Source of the DNA: Ptiloglossa arizonensis
Lineage: Eukaryota > Arthropoda > Insecta > Hymenoptera > Colletidae
Assembly: GCF_051014685.1 (NCBI RefSeq)
Contig: NW_027478772.1
Span: 496,001-560,000 of the forward strand
Direction of reading: 5' to 3'
Length of the DNA: 64,000 nucleotides
A program made the translations under genes and the position numbers. Shown here in pieces: positions 37,889-51,143 of the stretch (the stretch's first letter is position 1; every line of letters starts with the position of its first letter). The notes under the pieces were generated by a model that saw nothing but the letters and a program-made list of their open reading frames with translations, did not search any database and was not told the DNA's origin.

Positions 37889-40800
37889 AACTCTGATACT
37901 CGATACCAATAACTACTATGGCCTAGGGCAAAAATACACACACCGCTGTAATCGGGCGATTTTGTACTTTCAGATGCAACAGGAATTTCTCGAGTTCGTC
38001 AATCCGTTCGCGAGATATGGGACTTTGAAGTTAAGGAATGGTTGAGAAACCACAAAATTTTCGCTGGTCTGATACTCGAAACCAATAACTGGAATGGCCT
38101 AGGGGAAAAGTACACACACCACTGTAAACGGGCGTGTTTCTACTTTCAGATGCAACAGGAATTTCTCGAGATCGTCAATCCGTTCGCGAGATATGGGAGT
38201 TAGAAGTTAAGGTATGGTTGAGAAACCATCAAAATTTTCGCAAGTCTGATTCCCGAAACCAATAACTACAAAGGCCTAGAGGAAAAATACACATGCCGTT
38301 GTAATCTTGCGAGTTTCTACTTTCAGATGCAACAGGAATTTCTCGAGTTCGTCAATCCGTTCGCGAGATATGGGACTTTGAAGTTAAGGAATGGTTGAGA
38401 AACCATCAAAATTTTCGCTGGTCTGATTCCCGAAACCAATAACTACAAAGGCCTAGGGGAAAAATACACATGCCGTTGTAATCGTGCGAGTTTCTACTTT
38501 CAGATGCAACAGGAATTTCTCGAGATCGTGAATCCGTTCGCGAGATATGGGAGTTTGAAGTTAAGGAACGGTTGAGAAACCATCAAAATTTTCGCAAGTC
38601 TGATACTCGAAACCAATAACTACTTTGGCCTAGGGCAAAAATACACATACCGTTGTAATCGGGCGAGTTTCTGCTTTCAGATGCAATAGGAATTTCTCGA
38701 GTTCGTCAATCCGTTCGCGTGATATGGGAGTTTGAAGTGAAGGAATGGTTGAGAAACCATAAAAATTTTCGCTGGTCTGATTCCCGAAACCAATAACTAC
38801 AAAGGCCTAGGGGAAAAATGCACATGCCGTTGTAATCGTGCGAGTTTCTACTTTCAGATGCAACAGGAATTTCTCGAGATCGTGAATTCGTTCGCGAGAT
38901 ATGGGAGTTTGAAGTTAAGGAACGGTTGAGAAGCCATCAAAATTTTCGCAAATCTGATACTCGAAACCAATAACTACTTTGGCCTAGGGCAAAAATACAC
39001 ATACCGTTGTAATCGGGCGAGTTTCTGCTTTCAGATGCAATAGGAATTTCTCGAGTTCGTCAATCCGTTCGCGAGATATGGGAGTTTGAAGTTAAGGAAC
39101 GGTTGAGAAACCATCAAAATTTTCGCAAGTCTGATACTCGAAACCAATAACTACTTTGGCCTAGGGCAAAAATACACATACCGTTGTAATCGGGCGAGTT
39201 TCTACTTTCAGATGAAACAGGAATTTGTCGTGTTCGTCAATCCGTTCGCGAGATATGGGAGTTTGAAGTTATGGAATGGTTGAGAAACCATCAAAAATTT
39301 CGCTGGTCTGATACTCGAAACCGATAACTGGAATGGCCTAGGGGAAAAGTACACACACCATTGTAATCGGGCGAGTTTCTACTTTAAGATGCAACAGGAA
39401 TTTCTCGAGTTCGTCTAACCGTTCGCGAGATATGGGAGTTTGAAGCTAAGGAATGGTTGAGAAACCATCACAATTTTCGCTGGTCTGATTACCGAAACCA
39501 ATAACTACAAAGGCCTAGGGGAAAAATACACATGTCGTTGTAATCGTGCGAGTTTCTACTTTCAGATGCAACAGGAATTTCTCGAGTTCGTCAATCCGTT
39601 CGCGAGATATGGGACTTTGAAGTTAAGGAATGGTTGAGAAACCATCAAAATTTTCGCTGGTCTGATTCCCGAAACCAATAACTACAAAGGCCTAGGGGAA
39701 AAATACACATGCCGTTGTAATCGTGCGAGTTTCTACTTTCAAATGCAACAGGAATTTCTCGAGATCGTGAATCCGTTCGCGAGATATGGGAGTTTGAAGT
39801 TAAGGAATGGTTGAGAAAGCATCAAAATTTTCGCAGGTCTGATACTCGAAACCGATAACTGGAATGGCCAAGGGGAAAAGTACACACACCATTGTAATCG
39901 GGCGAGTTTCTACTTTCAGATGCAACAGGAATTTCTCGAGTTCGTCTAACCGTTCGCGAGATATGGGAGTTTGAAGCTAAGGAATGGTTGAGAAACCATC
40001 AAAATTTTCGCTGGTCTGATACTCGAAACCAATAACTGGAATGGCCTAGGGGAAAAGTACACACACCACTGCAATCGGGCGTGTTTCTACTTTCAGATGC
40101 AACAGGAATTTCTCGAGATCGTCAATCCCTTCGCGAGATATGGGAGTTAGAACTTAAAGAATGGTTGAGAAACCATCAAAATTTTCGCAAGTCTGATTAC
40201 CGAAACCAATAACTACAAAGGCCTAGGGGAAAAATACACATGTCGTTGTAATCGTGCGAGTTTCTACTTTCAGATGCAACAGGAATTTCTCGAGATCGTG
40301 AATCCGTTCGCGAGATATGGGAGTTTGAAGTTAAGGAATGGTTGAGAAAGCATCAAAATTTTCGCAGGTCTGATACCCGAAACCAATAACTGGAATGGCC
40401 TAGGGGAAAAGTACACACACCACTGCAATCGGGCGTGTTTCTACTTTCAGATGCAACAGGAATTTCTCGAGATCGTCAATCCGTTCGCGCGATATGGGAG
40501 TTTGAACTTAAAGAATGGTTGAGAAACCATCAAAATTTTCGCAAGTCTGATTCCCGAAACCAATAACTACAAAGGCCTAGGGGAAAAATGCACATGCCGT
40601 TGTAATCGTGCGAGTTTCTACTTTCAGATGCAACAGGAATTTCTCGAGATCGTGATTCCGTTCGCGAGATATGGGAGTTCGAAGTTAACGAATGGTTGAG
40701 AAACCATCAAAATTTTCGCAAGTCTGATAATCGAAACCAATAACTACTATGGCCTAGGGGAAAAGTACACACACCATTGTAATCGGGCGAGTTTCTACTT

Positions 40801-41250
40801 TCAGATGCAACAGGAATTTCTCGAGTTCGTCAAACCGTTCGCGAGATATGGGAGTTTGAAGCTAAGGAATGTTTGAGAAACCATCAAAATTTTCGCTGGT
40901 CTGATACTCGAAACCAATAACTGGAATGGCCTAGGGGAAAAGTACACACACCACTGCAATCGGGCGTGTTTCTACTTTCAGATGCAACAGGAATTTCTCG
41001 AGATCGTCAATCCGTTCGCGCGATATGGGAGTTTGAACTTAAAGAATGGTTGAGAAAGCATCAAAATTTTCGCAGGTCTGATACCCGAAACCAATAACTG
41101 GAATGGCCTTGGGGAAAAGAACACATACCGTTGTAATCGGGCGAGTTTCTGCTTTCAGATGCAATAGGAATTTCTCGTGTTCGTCAATCCGTTCGCGAGA
41201 TATGGGAGTTTGAAGTTAAGAAACGGTTGAGAAACCATCAAAATTTTCGC
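37889..41250 (+). repeat. Large higher-order unit B, 19 monomers (3,362 bp)
   Basis: This is the fullest member of the A-D family. The GCCAAGG variant at 39867 pairs with 36505 in A, and GGCCTTGGGG at 41106 with 37744 in A, both 3,362 bp apart. CATCACAATTTTCGC at 39467 pairs with 42829 in C, also 3,362 bp apart. B contains the five monomers missing from A and the three missing from C, so it can be aligned to both with whole-monomer gaps only. Confidence 0.9.
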
Positions 41251-44081
41251 AACTCTGATACTCGATACCAATAACTACTATGGCCTAGGGCAAAAATACA
41301 CACACCGCTGTAATCGGGCGATTTTGTACTTTCAGATGCAACAGGAATTTCTCGAGTTCGTCAATCCGTTCGCGAGATATGGGACTTTGAAGTTAAGGAA
41401 TGGTTGAGAATCCACAAAATTTTCGCTGGTCTGATACTCGAAACCAATAACTGGAATGGCCTAGGGGAAAAGTACACACACCACTGTAAACGGGCGTGTT
41501 TCTACTTTCAGATGCAACAGGAATTTCTCGAGATCGTCAATCCGTTCGCGAGATATGGGAGTTAGAAGTTAAGGTATGGTTGAGAAACCATCAAAATTTT
41601 CGCAAGTCTGATTCCCGAAACCAATAACTACAAAGGCCTAGAGGAAAAATACACATGCCGTTGTAATCTTGCGAGTTTCTACTTTCAGATGCAACAGGAA
41701 TTTCTCGAGTTCGTCAATCCGTTCGCGAGATATGGGACTTTGAAGTTAAGGAATGGTTGAGAAACCATCAAAATTTTCGCTGGTCTGATTCCCGAAACCA
41801 ATAACTACAAAGGCCTAGGGGAAAAATACACATGCCGTTGTAATCGTGCGAGTTTCTACTTTCAGATGCAACAGGAATTTCTCGAGATCGTGAATCCGTT
41901 CGCGAGATATGGGAGTTTGAAGTTAAGGAACGGTTGAGAAACCATCAAAATTTTCGCAAGTCTGATACTCGAAACCAATAACTACTTTGGCCTAGGGCAA
42001 AAATACACATACCGTTGTAATCGGGCGAGTTTCTGCTTTCAGATGCAATAGGAATTTCTCGAGTTCGTCAATCCGTTCGCGTGATATGGGAGTTTGAAGT
42101 GAAGGAATGGTTGAGAAACCATAAAAATTTTCGCTGGTCTGATTCCCGAAACCAATAACTACAAAGGCCTAGGGGAAAAATGCACATGCCGTTGTAATCG
42201 TGCGAGTTTCTACTTTCAGATGCAACAGGAATTTCTCGAGATCGTGAATTCGTTCGCGAGATATGGGAGTTTGAAGTTAAGGAACGGTTGAGAAGCCATC
42301 AAAATTTTCGCAAATCTGATACTCGAAACCAATAACTACTTTGGCCTAGGGCAAAAATACACATACCGTTGTAATCGGGCGAGTTTCTGCTTTCAGATGC
42401 AATAGGAATTTCTCGAGTTCGTCAATCCGTTCGCGAGATATGGGAGTTTGAAGTTAAGGAACGGTTGAGAAACCATCAAAATTTTCGCAAGTCTGATACT
42501 CGAAACCAATAACTACTTTGGCCTAGGGCAAAAATACACATACCGTTGTAATCGGGCGAGTTTCTACTTTCAGATGAAACAGGAATTTCTCGTGTTCGTC
42601 AATCCGTTCGCGAGATATGGGAGTTTGAAGTTATGGAATGGTTGAGAAACCATCAAAAATTTCGCTGGTCTGATACTCGAAACCGATAACTGGAATGGCC
42701 TAGGGGAAAAGTACACACACCATTGTAATCGGGCGAGTTTCTACTTTAAGATGCAACAGGAATTTCTCGAGTTCGTCTAACCGTTCGCGAGATATGGGAG
42801 TTTGAAGCTAAGGAATGGTTGAGAAACCATCACAATTTTCGCTGGTCTGATACTCGAAACCAATAACTGGAATGGCCTAGGGGAAAAGTACACACACCAC
42901 TGCAATCGGGCGTGTTTCTACTTTCAGATGCAACAGGAATTTCTCGAGATCGTCAATCCCTTCGCGAGATATGGGAGTTAGAACTTAAAGAATGGTTGAG
43001 AAACCATCAAAATTTTCGCAAGTCTGATTACCGAAACCAATAACTACAAAGGCCTAGGGGAAAAATACACATGTCGTTGTAATCGTGCGAGTTTCTACTT
43101 TCAGATGCAACAGGAATTTCTCGAGATCGTGAATCCGTTCGCGAGATATGGGAGTTTGAAGTTAAGGAATGGTTGAGAAAGCATCAAAATTTTCGCAGGT
43201 CTGATACCCGAAACCAATAACTGGAATGGCCTAGGGGAAAAGTACACACACCACTGCAATCGGGCGTGTTTCTACTTTCAGATGCAACAGGAATTTCTCG
43301 AGATCCTCAATCCGTTCGCGCGATATGGGAGTTTGAACTTAAAGAATGGTTGAGAAACCATCAAAATTTTCGCAAGTCTGATTCCCGAAACCAATAACTA
43401 CAAAGGCCTAGGGGAAAAATACACATGCCGTTGTAATCGTGCGAGTTTCTACTTTCAGATGAAACAGGAATTTCTCGTGTTCGTCAATCCGTTCGCGAGA
43501 CATGGGAGTTTGAAGTTAAGGAATGGTTGAGAAACCATCAAAAATTTCGCTGGTCTGATACTCGAAACCAATAACTGGAATGGCCTAGGGGAAAAGTACA
43601 CACACCACTGCAATCGGGCGTGTTTCTACTTTCAGATGCAACAGGAATTTCTCGAGATCGTCAAACCGTTCGCGAGATATGGGAGTTTGAAGTTAAGGAA
43701 TGTTTGAGAAACCATCAAAATTTTCGCTGGTCTGATACTCAAAACCAATAACTGGAATGGCCTAGGGGAAAAGTACACACACCACTGCAATCGGGCGTGT
43801 TTCTACTTTCAGATGCAACAGGAATTTCTCGAGATCGTCAATCCGTTCGCGCGATATGGGAGTTTGAACTTAAAGAATGGTTGAGAAAGCATCAAAATTT
43901 TCGCAGGTCTGATACCCGAAACCAATAACTGGAATGGCCTAGGGGAAAAGAACACATACCGTTGTAATCGGGCGAGTTTCTGCTTTCAGATGCAATAGGA
44001 ATTTCTCGTGTTCGTCAATCCGTTCGCGAGATATGGGAGTTTGAAGTTAAGAAACGGTTGAGAAACCATCAAAATTTTCGC
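41251..44081 (+). repeat. Large higher-order unit C, 16 monomers (2,831 bp)
   Basis: C matches B at an offset of 3,362 bp as far as CATCACAATTTTCGC (about 42830), then at 2,831 bp from GGTCTGATACTCG on, so three monomers (531 bp) present in B at 39.48-40.01 kb are absent. Near 43.45-43.67 kb C switches to a different monomer type (AGATGAAACAGG, TTCTCGTGTTCG, GACATGGG), then returns to the shared end TTAAGAAACGG. That replacement leaves the length unchanged, as gene conversion or double exchange would. Confidence 0.88.
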
Positions 44082-44610
44082 AAGTCTGATACTCGAAACC
44101 AATAACTACTTTGGCCTAGGGCAAAAATACACATACCGTTGTAATCGGGCGAGTTTCTGCTTTCAGATGCAATAGGAATTTCTCGAGTTCGTCAATCCGT
44201 TCGCGTGATATGGGAGTTTGAAGTGAAGGAATGGTTGAGAAACCTTCAAAATTTTCGAATATCTGATACTCGAAACCAATAACAACAATGGCCTAGGGGA
44301 AAAATACACATACCGTTGTAATCGGGCGAGTTTCTACTTTCAGATGAAACAGGAATTTCTCGTGTTCGTCAATCCGTTCGCGAGATATGGGAGTTTGAAG
44401 TTAAGGAATGGTTGAGAAACCATCAAAAATTTCGCTGGTCTGATACTCGAAACCGATAACTGGAATGGCCTAGGGGAAAAATACACATGCCGTTGTAATC
44501 GTGCGAGTTTCTACTTTCAGATGCAACAGGAATTTCTCGAGATCGTGAATCCGTTCGCGAGATATGGGAGTTCGAAGTTAAGGAATGGTTGAGAAACCAT
44601 CAAAATTTTC
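44082..44610 (+). repeat. Three-monomer link between unit C and module X
   Basis: These are three ordinary monomers: a TACTTTGGCC type ending in GCGTGATATGG, an AACAACAATGG type with the private change TTTTCGAATATCTG, and an AACCGATAACTGG type that switches within the monomer to AAATACACATGCCG. The same AACAACAATGG to AACCGATAACTGG succession is seen near 34.0 and 47.6 kb. No gene. Confidence 0.75.
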
Positions 44611-45497
44611 GCAACCATGATACTCGAAACCAATATCTACTATGGCCTAGGGCAAAAATACACAGACCGCTGTAATCAGGCGAGTTTCTACTTTGAGATG
44701 CAACAGGAATTTCTCGAGATCGTCAATCCGTTCGCGAGATATGGGAGTTTGAAATTAAGGAATGGTTGAGAAACCATCAGAATATTCGCAACCCTGATAC
44801 TCGAAACCAATAACTACTATGGCCTAGGGCAAAAGTACACTTACCGCTGTATTCGGGCGAGTTTCTACTTTCAGATGCAATAGGAATTTCTCGTGTTCGT
44901 CAATCCGTTCGCGAGATATGGGAGTTCGAAGTTAAGGAATGGTTGAGAAACCATCAAAATTTTCGCAACTCTGATACTCGATACCAATAACTACTATGGC
45001 CTAGGGCAAAAATACACACACCGCTGTAATCGGGCGATTTTGTACTTTCAGATGCAACAGGAATTTCTCGAGTTCGTCAATCCGTTCGCGAGATATGGGA
45101 GTTCGAAGTTAAGGAATGGTTGAGAAACCATCAAAATTTTCGCAACCATGATACTCGTAACCAATAACTACTATGGCCTATGGCAAAAATACACATACCG
45201 CTGTATTCGGGCGAGCTTCTACTTTCAGATGCAACAGGAATTTCTCGAGTTCGTCAATCCGTTCGCGAGATATGGGACTTTGAGGTTAAGGAATGGTTGA
45301 GAAACCATCAAAATTTTCGCTGGTCTGATACTCGAAACCAATAAATGGAATGGCCTAGGCGAAAAGTACACACACCACTGCCATCGGGCGTGTTTCTACT
45401 TTCAAATGCAACAGGAATTTCTCGAGATCGTCAATCCGATCGCGAGATATGGGAGTTTGAAATTAAGGAATGGTTGAGAAACCATCAAAATTTTCGC
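44611..45497 (+). repeat. Five-monomer preface module X, second copy
   Basis: This copy repeats 34527-35412 about 57 monomers downstream. It keeps CAGACCGCTGTAATCAGG, CAGAATATTCGCAACC, GATTTTGTAC and CTCGTAACC in the same order. Single changes include TACTTTGAGATG and AATAAATGGAATGG. Because X is again followed by the start of a large unit (D), X plus units appears to have been amplified as one piece of about 10 kb. Confidence 0.85.
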
Positions 45498-46880
45498 AAC
45501 TCTGATACTCGATACCAATAACTACTATGGCCTAGGGCAAAAATACACACACGGCTGTAATCGGGCGATTTTGTACTTTCAGATGCAACAGGAATTTCTC
45601 GAGTTCGTCAATCCGTTCGCGAGATATGGGACTTTGAAGTTAAGGAATGGTTGAGAAACCACAAAATTTTTGCTGGTCTGATACTCGAAACCAATAACTG
45701 GAATGGCCTAGGGGAAAAGTACACACACCACTGTAATCGGGCGTGTTTCTACTTTCAGATGCAACAGGAATTTCTCGAGATCGTCAATCCGTTCGCGAGA
45801 TATGGGAGTTAGAAGTTAAGGTATGGTTGAGAAACCATCAAAATTTTCGCAAGTCTGATTCCCGAAACCAATAACTACAAAGGCCGAGAGAAAAAATACA
45901 CATGCCGTTGTAATCTTGCGAGTTTCTACTTTCAGATGCAACAGGAATTTCTCGAGTTCGTCAATCCGTTCGCGAGATATGGGACTTTGAAGTTAAGGAA
46001 TGGTTGAGAAACCATCAAAATTTTCGCTGGTCTGATTCCCGAAACCAATAACTACAAAGGCCTAGGGGAAAAATACACATGCCGTTGTAATCGTGCGAGT
46101 TTCTACTTTCAGATGCAACAGGAATTTCTCGAGATCGTGAATCCGTTCGCGAGATATGGGAGTTTGAAGTTAAGGAACGGTTGAGAAACCATCAAAATTT
46201 TCGCAAGTCTGATACTCGAAACCAATAACTACTTTGGCCTAGGGCAAAAATACACATACCGTTGTAATCGGGCGAGTTTCTGCTTTCAGATGCAATAGGA
46301 ATTTCTCGAGTTCGTCAATCCGTTCGCGTGATATGGGAGTTTGAAGTGAAGGAATGGTTGAGAAACCATAAAAATTTTCGCTGGTCTGATTCCCGAAACC
46401 AATAACTACAAAGGCCTAGGGGAAAAATGCACATGCCGTTGTAATCGTGCGAGTTTCTACTTTCAGATGCAACAGGAATTTCTCGAGATCGTGAATTCGT
46501 TCGCGAGATATTGGAGTTTGAAGTTAAGGAACGGTTGAGAAACCATCAAAATTTTCGCAAATCTGATACTCGAAACCAATAACTACTTTGGCCTAGGGCA
46601 AAAATACACATACCGTTGTAATCGGGCGAGTTTCTGCTTTCAGATGCAATAGGAATTTCTCGAGTTCGTCAATCCGTTCGCGAGATATGGGAGTTTGAAG
46701 TTAAGGAACGGTTGAGAAACCATCAAAATTTTCGCAAGTCTGATACTCGAAACCAATAACTACTTTGGCCTAGGGCAAAAATACACATACCGTTGTAATC
46801 GGGCGAGTTTCTACTTTCAGATGAAACAGGAATTTCTCGTGTTCGTCAATCCGTTCGCGAGATATGGGAGTTTGAAGTTA
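45498..46880 (+). repeat. Large higher-order unit D, partial (about 8 monomers)
   Basis: D follows unit C at an offset of 4,247 bp, 24 monomers less one base. CCATAAAAATTTTCGC occurs at 42119 and 46366. It keeps the opening series (GATTTTGTAC, ACCACAAAATTTTTGC, GGTATGG, AATCTTGCG) but has AATCGGGCG where A-C have AAACGGGCG. After about 46880 it joins a GATTACCG monomer and leaves the unit, so the rest is missing. Confidence 0.85.
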
Positions 46881-48311
46881 AGGAATGGTTGAGAAACCAT
46901 CAAAATTTTCGCAAGTCTGATTACCGAAACCAATAACTACAAAGGCCTAGGGGAAAAATACACATGCCGTTGTAATCGTGCGAGTTTCTACTTTCAGATG
47001 CAACAGGAATTTCTCGAGATCGTGAATCCGTTCGCGAGATATGGGAGTTTGAAGTTAAGGAATGGTTGAGAAAGCATCAAAATTTTCGCTGGTCTGATAC
47101 TCGAAACCAATAACTGGAATGGCCTAGGGGAAAAGAACACATACCGTTGTAATCGGGCGAGTTTCTGCTTTCAGATGCAATAGGAATTTCTCGTGTTCGT
47201 CAATCCGTTCGCGAGATATGGGAGTTTGAAGTTAAGGAACGGTTGAGAAACCATCAAAATTTTCGCAAATCTGATACTCGAAACCAATAACTACCTTGGC
47301 CGAGGGCAAAAATACACATACCGTTGTAATCGGGCGAGTTTCTGCTTTCAGATGCAATCGGAATTTCTCGAGTTCGTCAATCCGTTCGCGAGATATGGGA
47401 GTTTGAAGTTAAGGAACGGTTGAGAAACCATCAAAATTTTCGCAAGTCTGATACTCGAAACCAATAACTACTTTGGCCTAGGGCAAAAATACACATACCG
47501 TTGTAATCGGGCGAGTTTCTGCTTTCAGATGCAATAGGAATTTCTCGAGTTCGTCAATCCGTTCGCGAGATATGGGAGTTTGAAGTGAAGGAATGGTTGA
47601 GAAACCATCAAAATTTTCGCATATCTGATACTCGAAACCAATAACAACAATGGCCTAGGGGAAAAATACACATACCGTTGTAATCGGGCGAGTTTCTACT
47701 TTCAGATGAAACAGGAATTTCTCGTGTTCGTCAATCCGTTCGCGAGATATGGGAGTTTGAAGTTAAGGAATGGTTGAGAAACCATCAAAAATTTCGCTGG
47801 TCTGATACTCGAAACCGATAACTGGAATGGCCTAGGGGAAAACTACACACACCATTGTAATCGGGCGAGATTCTACTTTCAGATGCAACAGGAATTTCTC
47901 GAGTTCGTCAAACCGTTCGCGAGATATGGGAGTTTGAAGTTAAGGAATGGTTGAGAAACCATCAAAATTTTCGCTGGTCTGATACTCGAAACCAATAACT
48001 GGAATGGCCTAGGGGAAAAGTACACACACCACTGCAATCTGGCGTGTTTCTACTTTCAGATGCAACAGGAATTTCTCGAGATCGTCAATCCGTTCGCGAG
48101 ATATGGGAGTTAGAAGTGAAGGAATGGTTGAGAAACCAAAAAAATTTTCGCAAGTCTGATTCCCGAAACCAATAGCTACATAGGCCTAGGGGAGAAATAC
48201 ACATGCAGTTGTAATCGTGCGAGTTTCTACTTTCAGGTGCAACAGGAATTTCTCGCGTTCGTGAATCCGTTCGCGAGATATGGGAGTTAGAAGTGAAGGA
48301 ATGGTTGAGAA
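46881..48311 (+). repeat. Mixed segment ending in a doubled monomer
   Basis: There is no gene. It contains TACTTTGGCC monomers and the AACAACAATGG series, which matches about 33.96-34.48 kb at a distance near 13.63 kb. At 48.11-48.47 kb two adjacent monomers are almost the same, both with ACCAAAAAAATTTTCGC, AATAGCTACATAGG, GCAGTTG, TTTCAGGTGC and TTCTCGCGTTCG. The 98-codon minus-strand frame at 48085-48381 is the translation of this doubling. Confidence 0.8.
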
Positions 48312-51143
48312 ACCAAAAAAATTTTCGCAAGTCTGATTCCCGAAACCAATAGCTACATAGGCCTAGGGGAAAAATACACATGCAGTTGTAATCGTGCGAG
48401 TTTCTACTTTCAGGTGCAACAGGAATTTCTCGCGTTCGTGAATCCGTTCGCGAGATATGGGAGTTCGAAGTTAACGAATGGTTGAGAAACCATCAAAATT
48501 TTCGCTGGTCTGATACTCGAAACCAATAACTGGAATGGCCTAGGGGAAAAGTACACACACCACTGCAATCGGGCGTGTTTCTACTTTCAGATGCAACAGG
48601 AATTTCTCGAGATCGTCAATCCGTTCGCGCGATATGGGAGTTAGAACTTAAAGAATGGTTGAGAAACCATCAAAATTTCCGCAAGTCTGATTCCCGAAAC
48701 CAATAACTACAAAGGCCTAGGGGAAAAATACACATGCCGTTGTAATCGTGCGAGTTTCTACTTTCAGATGCAACAGGAATTTCTCGAGATCGTGAATCCG
48801 TTCGCGAGATATGGGAGTTTGAAGTTAAGGAATGGTTGAGAAACCATCAAAATTTTCGCTGGTCTGATACCCGAAACCAATAACTGGAATGGCCTAGGGG
48901 AAAAGAACAAATACCGTTGTAAACGGGCGAGTTTCTACTTTCAGATGAAACAGGAATTTCTCGTGTTCGTCAATCCGTTCGCGAGATATGGGAGTTTGAA
49001 GTTAAGGAATGGTTGAGAAACCATCAAAAATTTCGCTGGTCTGATACTCGAAACCGATAACTGGAATGGCCTAGGGGAAAAGTACACACACCATTGTAAT
49101 CGGGCGAGTTTCTACTTTCAGATGCAACAGGAATTTCTCGAGTTCGTCAAACCGTTCGCGAGATATGGGAGTTTGAAGTTAAGGAATGGTTGAGAAACCA
49201 TCAAAATTTTCGCTGGTCTGATACTCGAAACCAATAACTGGAATGGCCTTAGGGAAAAGTACACACACCACTGCAATCTGGCGTGTTTCTACTTTCAGAT
49301 GCAACAGGAATTTCTCGAGATCGTCAATCCGTTCGCGAGATATGGGAGTTCGAAGTTAAGGAATGGTTGAGAAACCATCAAAATTTTCGCAACCATGATA
49401 CTCGAAACCAATATCTACTATGGCCTAGGGCAAAAATACACAGACCGCTGTAATCAGGCGAGTTTCTGCTTTCAGATGCAACAGGAATTTCTCGAGATCG
49501 TCAATCCGTTCGCGAGATATGGGAGTTTGAAATTAAGGAATGGTTGAGAAACCATCAGAATATTCGCAACCCTGATACTCGAAACCAATAACTACTATGG
49601 CCTAGGGCAAAAGTACACTTACCGCTGTATTCGGGCGAGTTTCTACTTTCAGATGCAACAGGAATTTCTCGAGTTCGTCAATCCGTTCGCCAGATATGGG
49701 AGTTAGAAGTGAAGGAATGGTTGAGAAACCAAAAAAATTTTCGCAAGTCTGATTCCCGAAACCAATAACTACATAGGCCTAGGGGAAAAATACACATGCA
49801 GTTGTAATCGTGCGAGTTTCTACTTTCAGGTGCAACAGGAATTTCTCGCGTTCGTGAATCCGTTCGCGAGATATGGGAGTTCGAAGTTAACGAATGGTTG
49901 AGAAACCATCAAAATTTTCGCTGGTCTGATACTCGAAACCAATAACTGGAATGGCCTAGGGGAAAAGTACACACACCACTGCAATCGGGCGTGTTTCTAC
50001 TTTCAGATGCAACAGGAATTTCTCGAGATCGTCAATCCGTTCGCGCGATATGGGAGTTAGAACTTAAAGAATGGTTGAGAAACCATCAAAATTTCCGCAA
50101 GTCTGATTCCCGAAACCAATAACTACAAAGGCCTAGGGGAAAAATACACATGCCGTTGTAATCGTGCGAGTTTCTACTTTCAGATGCAACAGGAATTTCT
50201 CGAGATCGTGAATCCGTTCGCGAGATATGGGAGTTTGAAGTTAAGGAATGGTTGAGAAAGCATCAAAATTTTCGCAGGTCTGATACCCGAAACCAATAAC
50301 TGGAATGGCCTAGGGGAAAAGAACAAATACCGTTGTAATCGGGCGAGTTTCTACTTTCAGATGAAACAGGAATTTCTCGTGTTCGTCAATCCGTTCGCGA
50401 GATATGGGAGTTTGAAGTTAAGGAATGGTTGAGAAACCATCAAAAATTTCGCTGGTCTGATACTCGAAACCGATAACTGGAATGGCCTAGGGGAAAAGAA
50501 CACACACCATTGTAATCGGGCGAGTTTCTACTTTCAGATGCAACAGGAATTTCTCGAGTTCGTCAAACCGTTCGCGAGATATGGGAGTTTGAAGTTAAGG
50601 AATGGTTGAGAAACCATCAAAATTTTCGCTGGTCTGATACTCGAAACCAATAACTGGAATGGCCTAGGGGAAAAGTACACACACCACTGCAATCTGGCGT
50701 GTTTCTACTTTCAGATGCAACAGGAATTTCTCGAGATCGTCAATCCGTTCGCGAGATATGGGAGTTCGAAGTTAAGGAATGGTTGAGAAACCATCAAAAT
50801 TTTCGCAACCATGATACTCGAAACCAATATCTACTATGGCCTAGGGCAAAAATACACAGACCGCTGTAATCAGGCGAGTTTCTACTTTCAGATGCAACAG
50901 GAATTTCTCGAGATCGTCAATCCGTTCGCGAGATATGGGAGTTTGAAATTAAGGAATGGTTGAGAAACCATCAGAATATTCGGAACCCTGATACTCGAAA
51001 CCAATAACTACTATGGCCTAGGGCAAAAGTACACTTACCGCTGTATTCGGGCGAGTTTCTACTTTCAGATGCAACAGGAATTTCTCGAGTTCGTCAATCC
51101 GTTCGCCAGATATGGGAGTTAGAAGTGAAGGAATGGTTGAGAA
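48312..51143 (+). repeat. Eight-monomer higher-order repeat, two copies (2 x 1,416 bp)
   Basis: The marker ACCAAAAAAATTTTCGC lies at 48312 and 49728, and ACCAACAAAATTATCGC at 51144, each 1,416 bp apart. Monomer types in order: ACATAGGCC with CAGGTGC; GGAATGG with CGCGATATGG; TTTCCGCAAG; GACAAATACC-like (AAAAGAACAAATACC) with AGATGAAACAGG; AACCGATAACTGG; CTGCAATCTGGCGTG; CAACCATG with TAATCAGG; CAGAATATTCG with CACTTACCG. A third copy starts at 51144 but departs by about 51.33 kb. The same order partly recurs at 61.24-63.8 kb. Confidence 0.9.

Noticed and set aside
48085..48381. 98-codon minus-strand open frame with an internal repeat
   Set aside because: The internal peptide repeat is the doubled monomer at 48.11-48.47 kb. 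No evidence of a gene.
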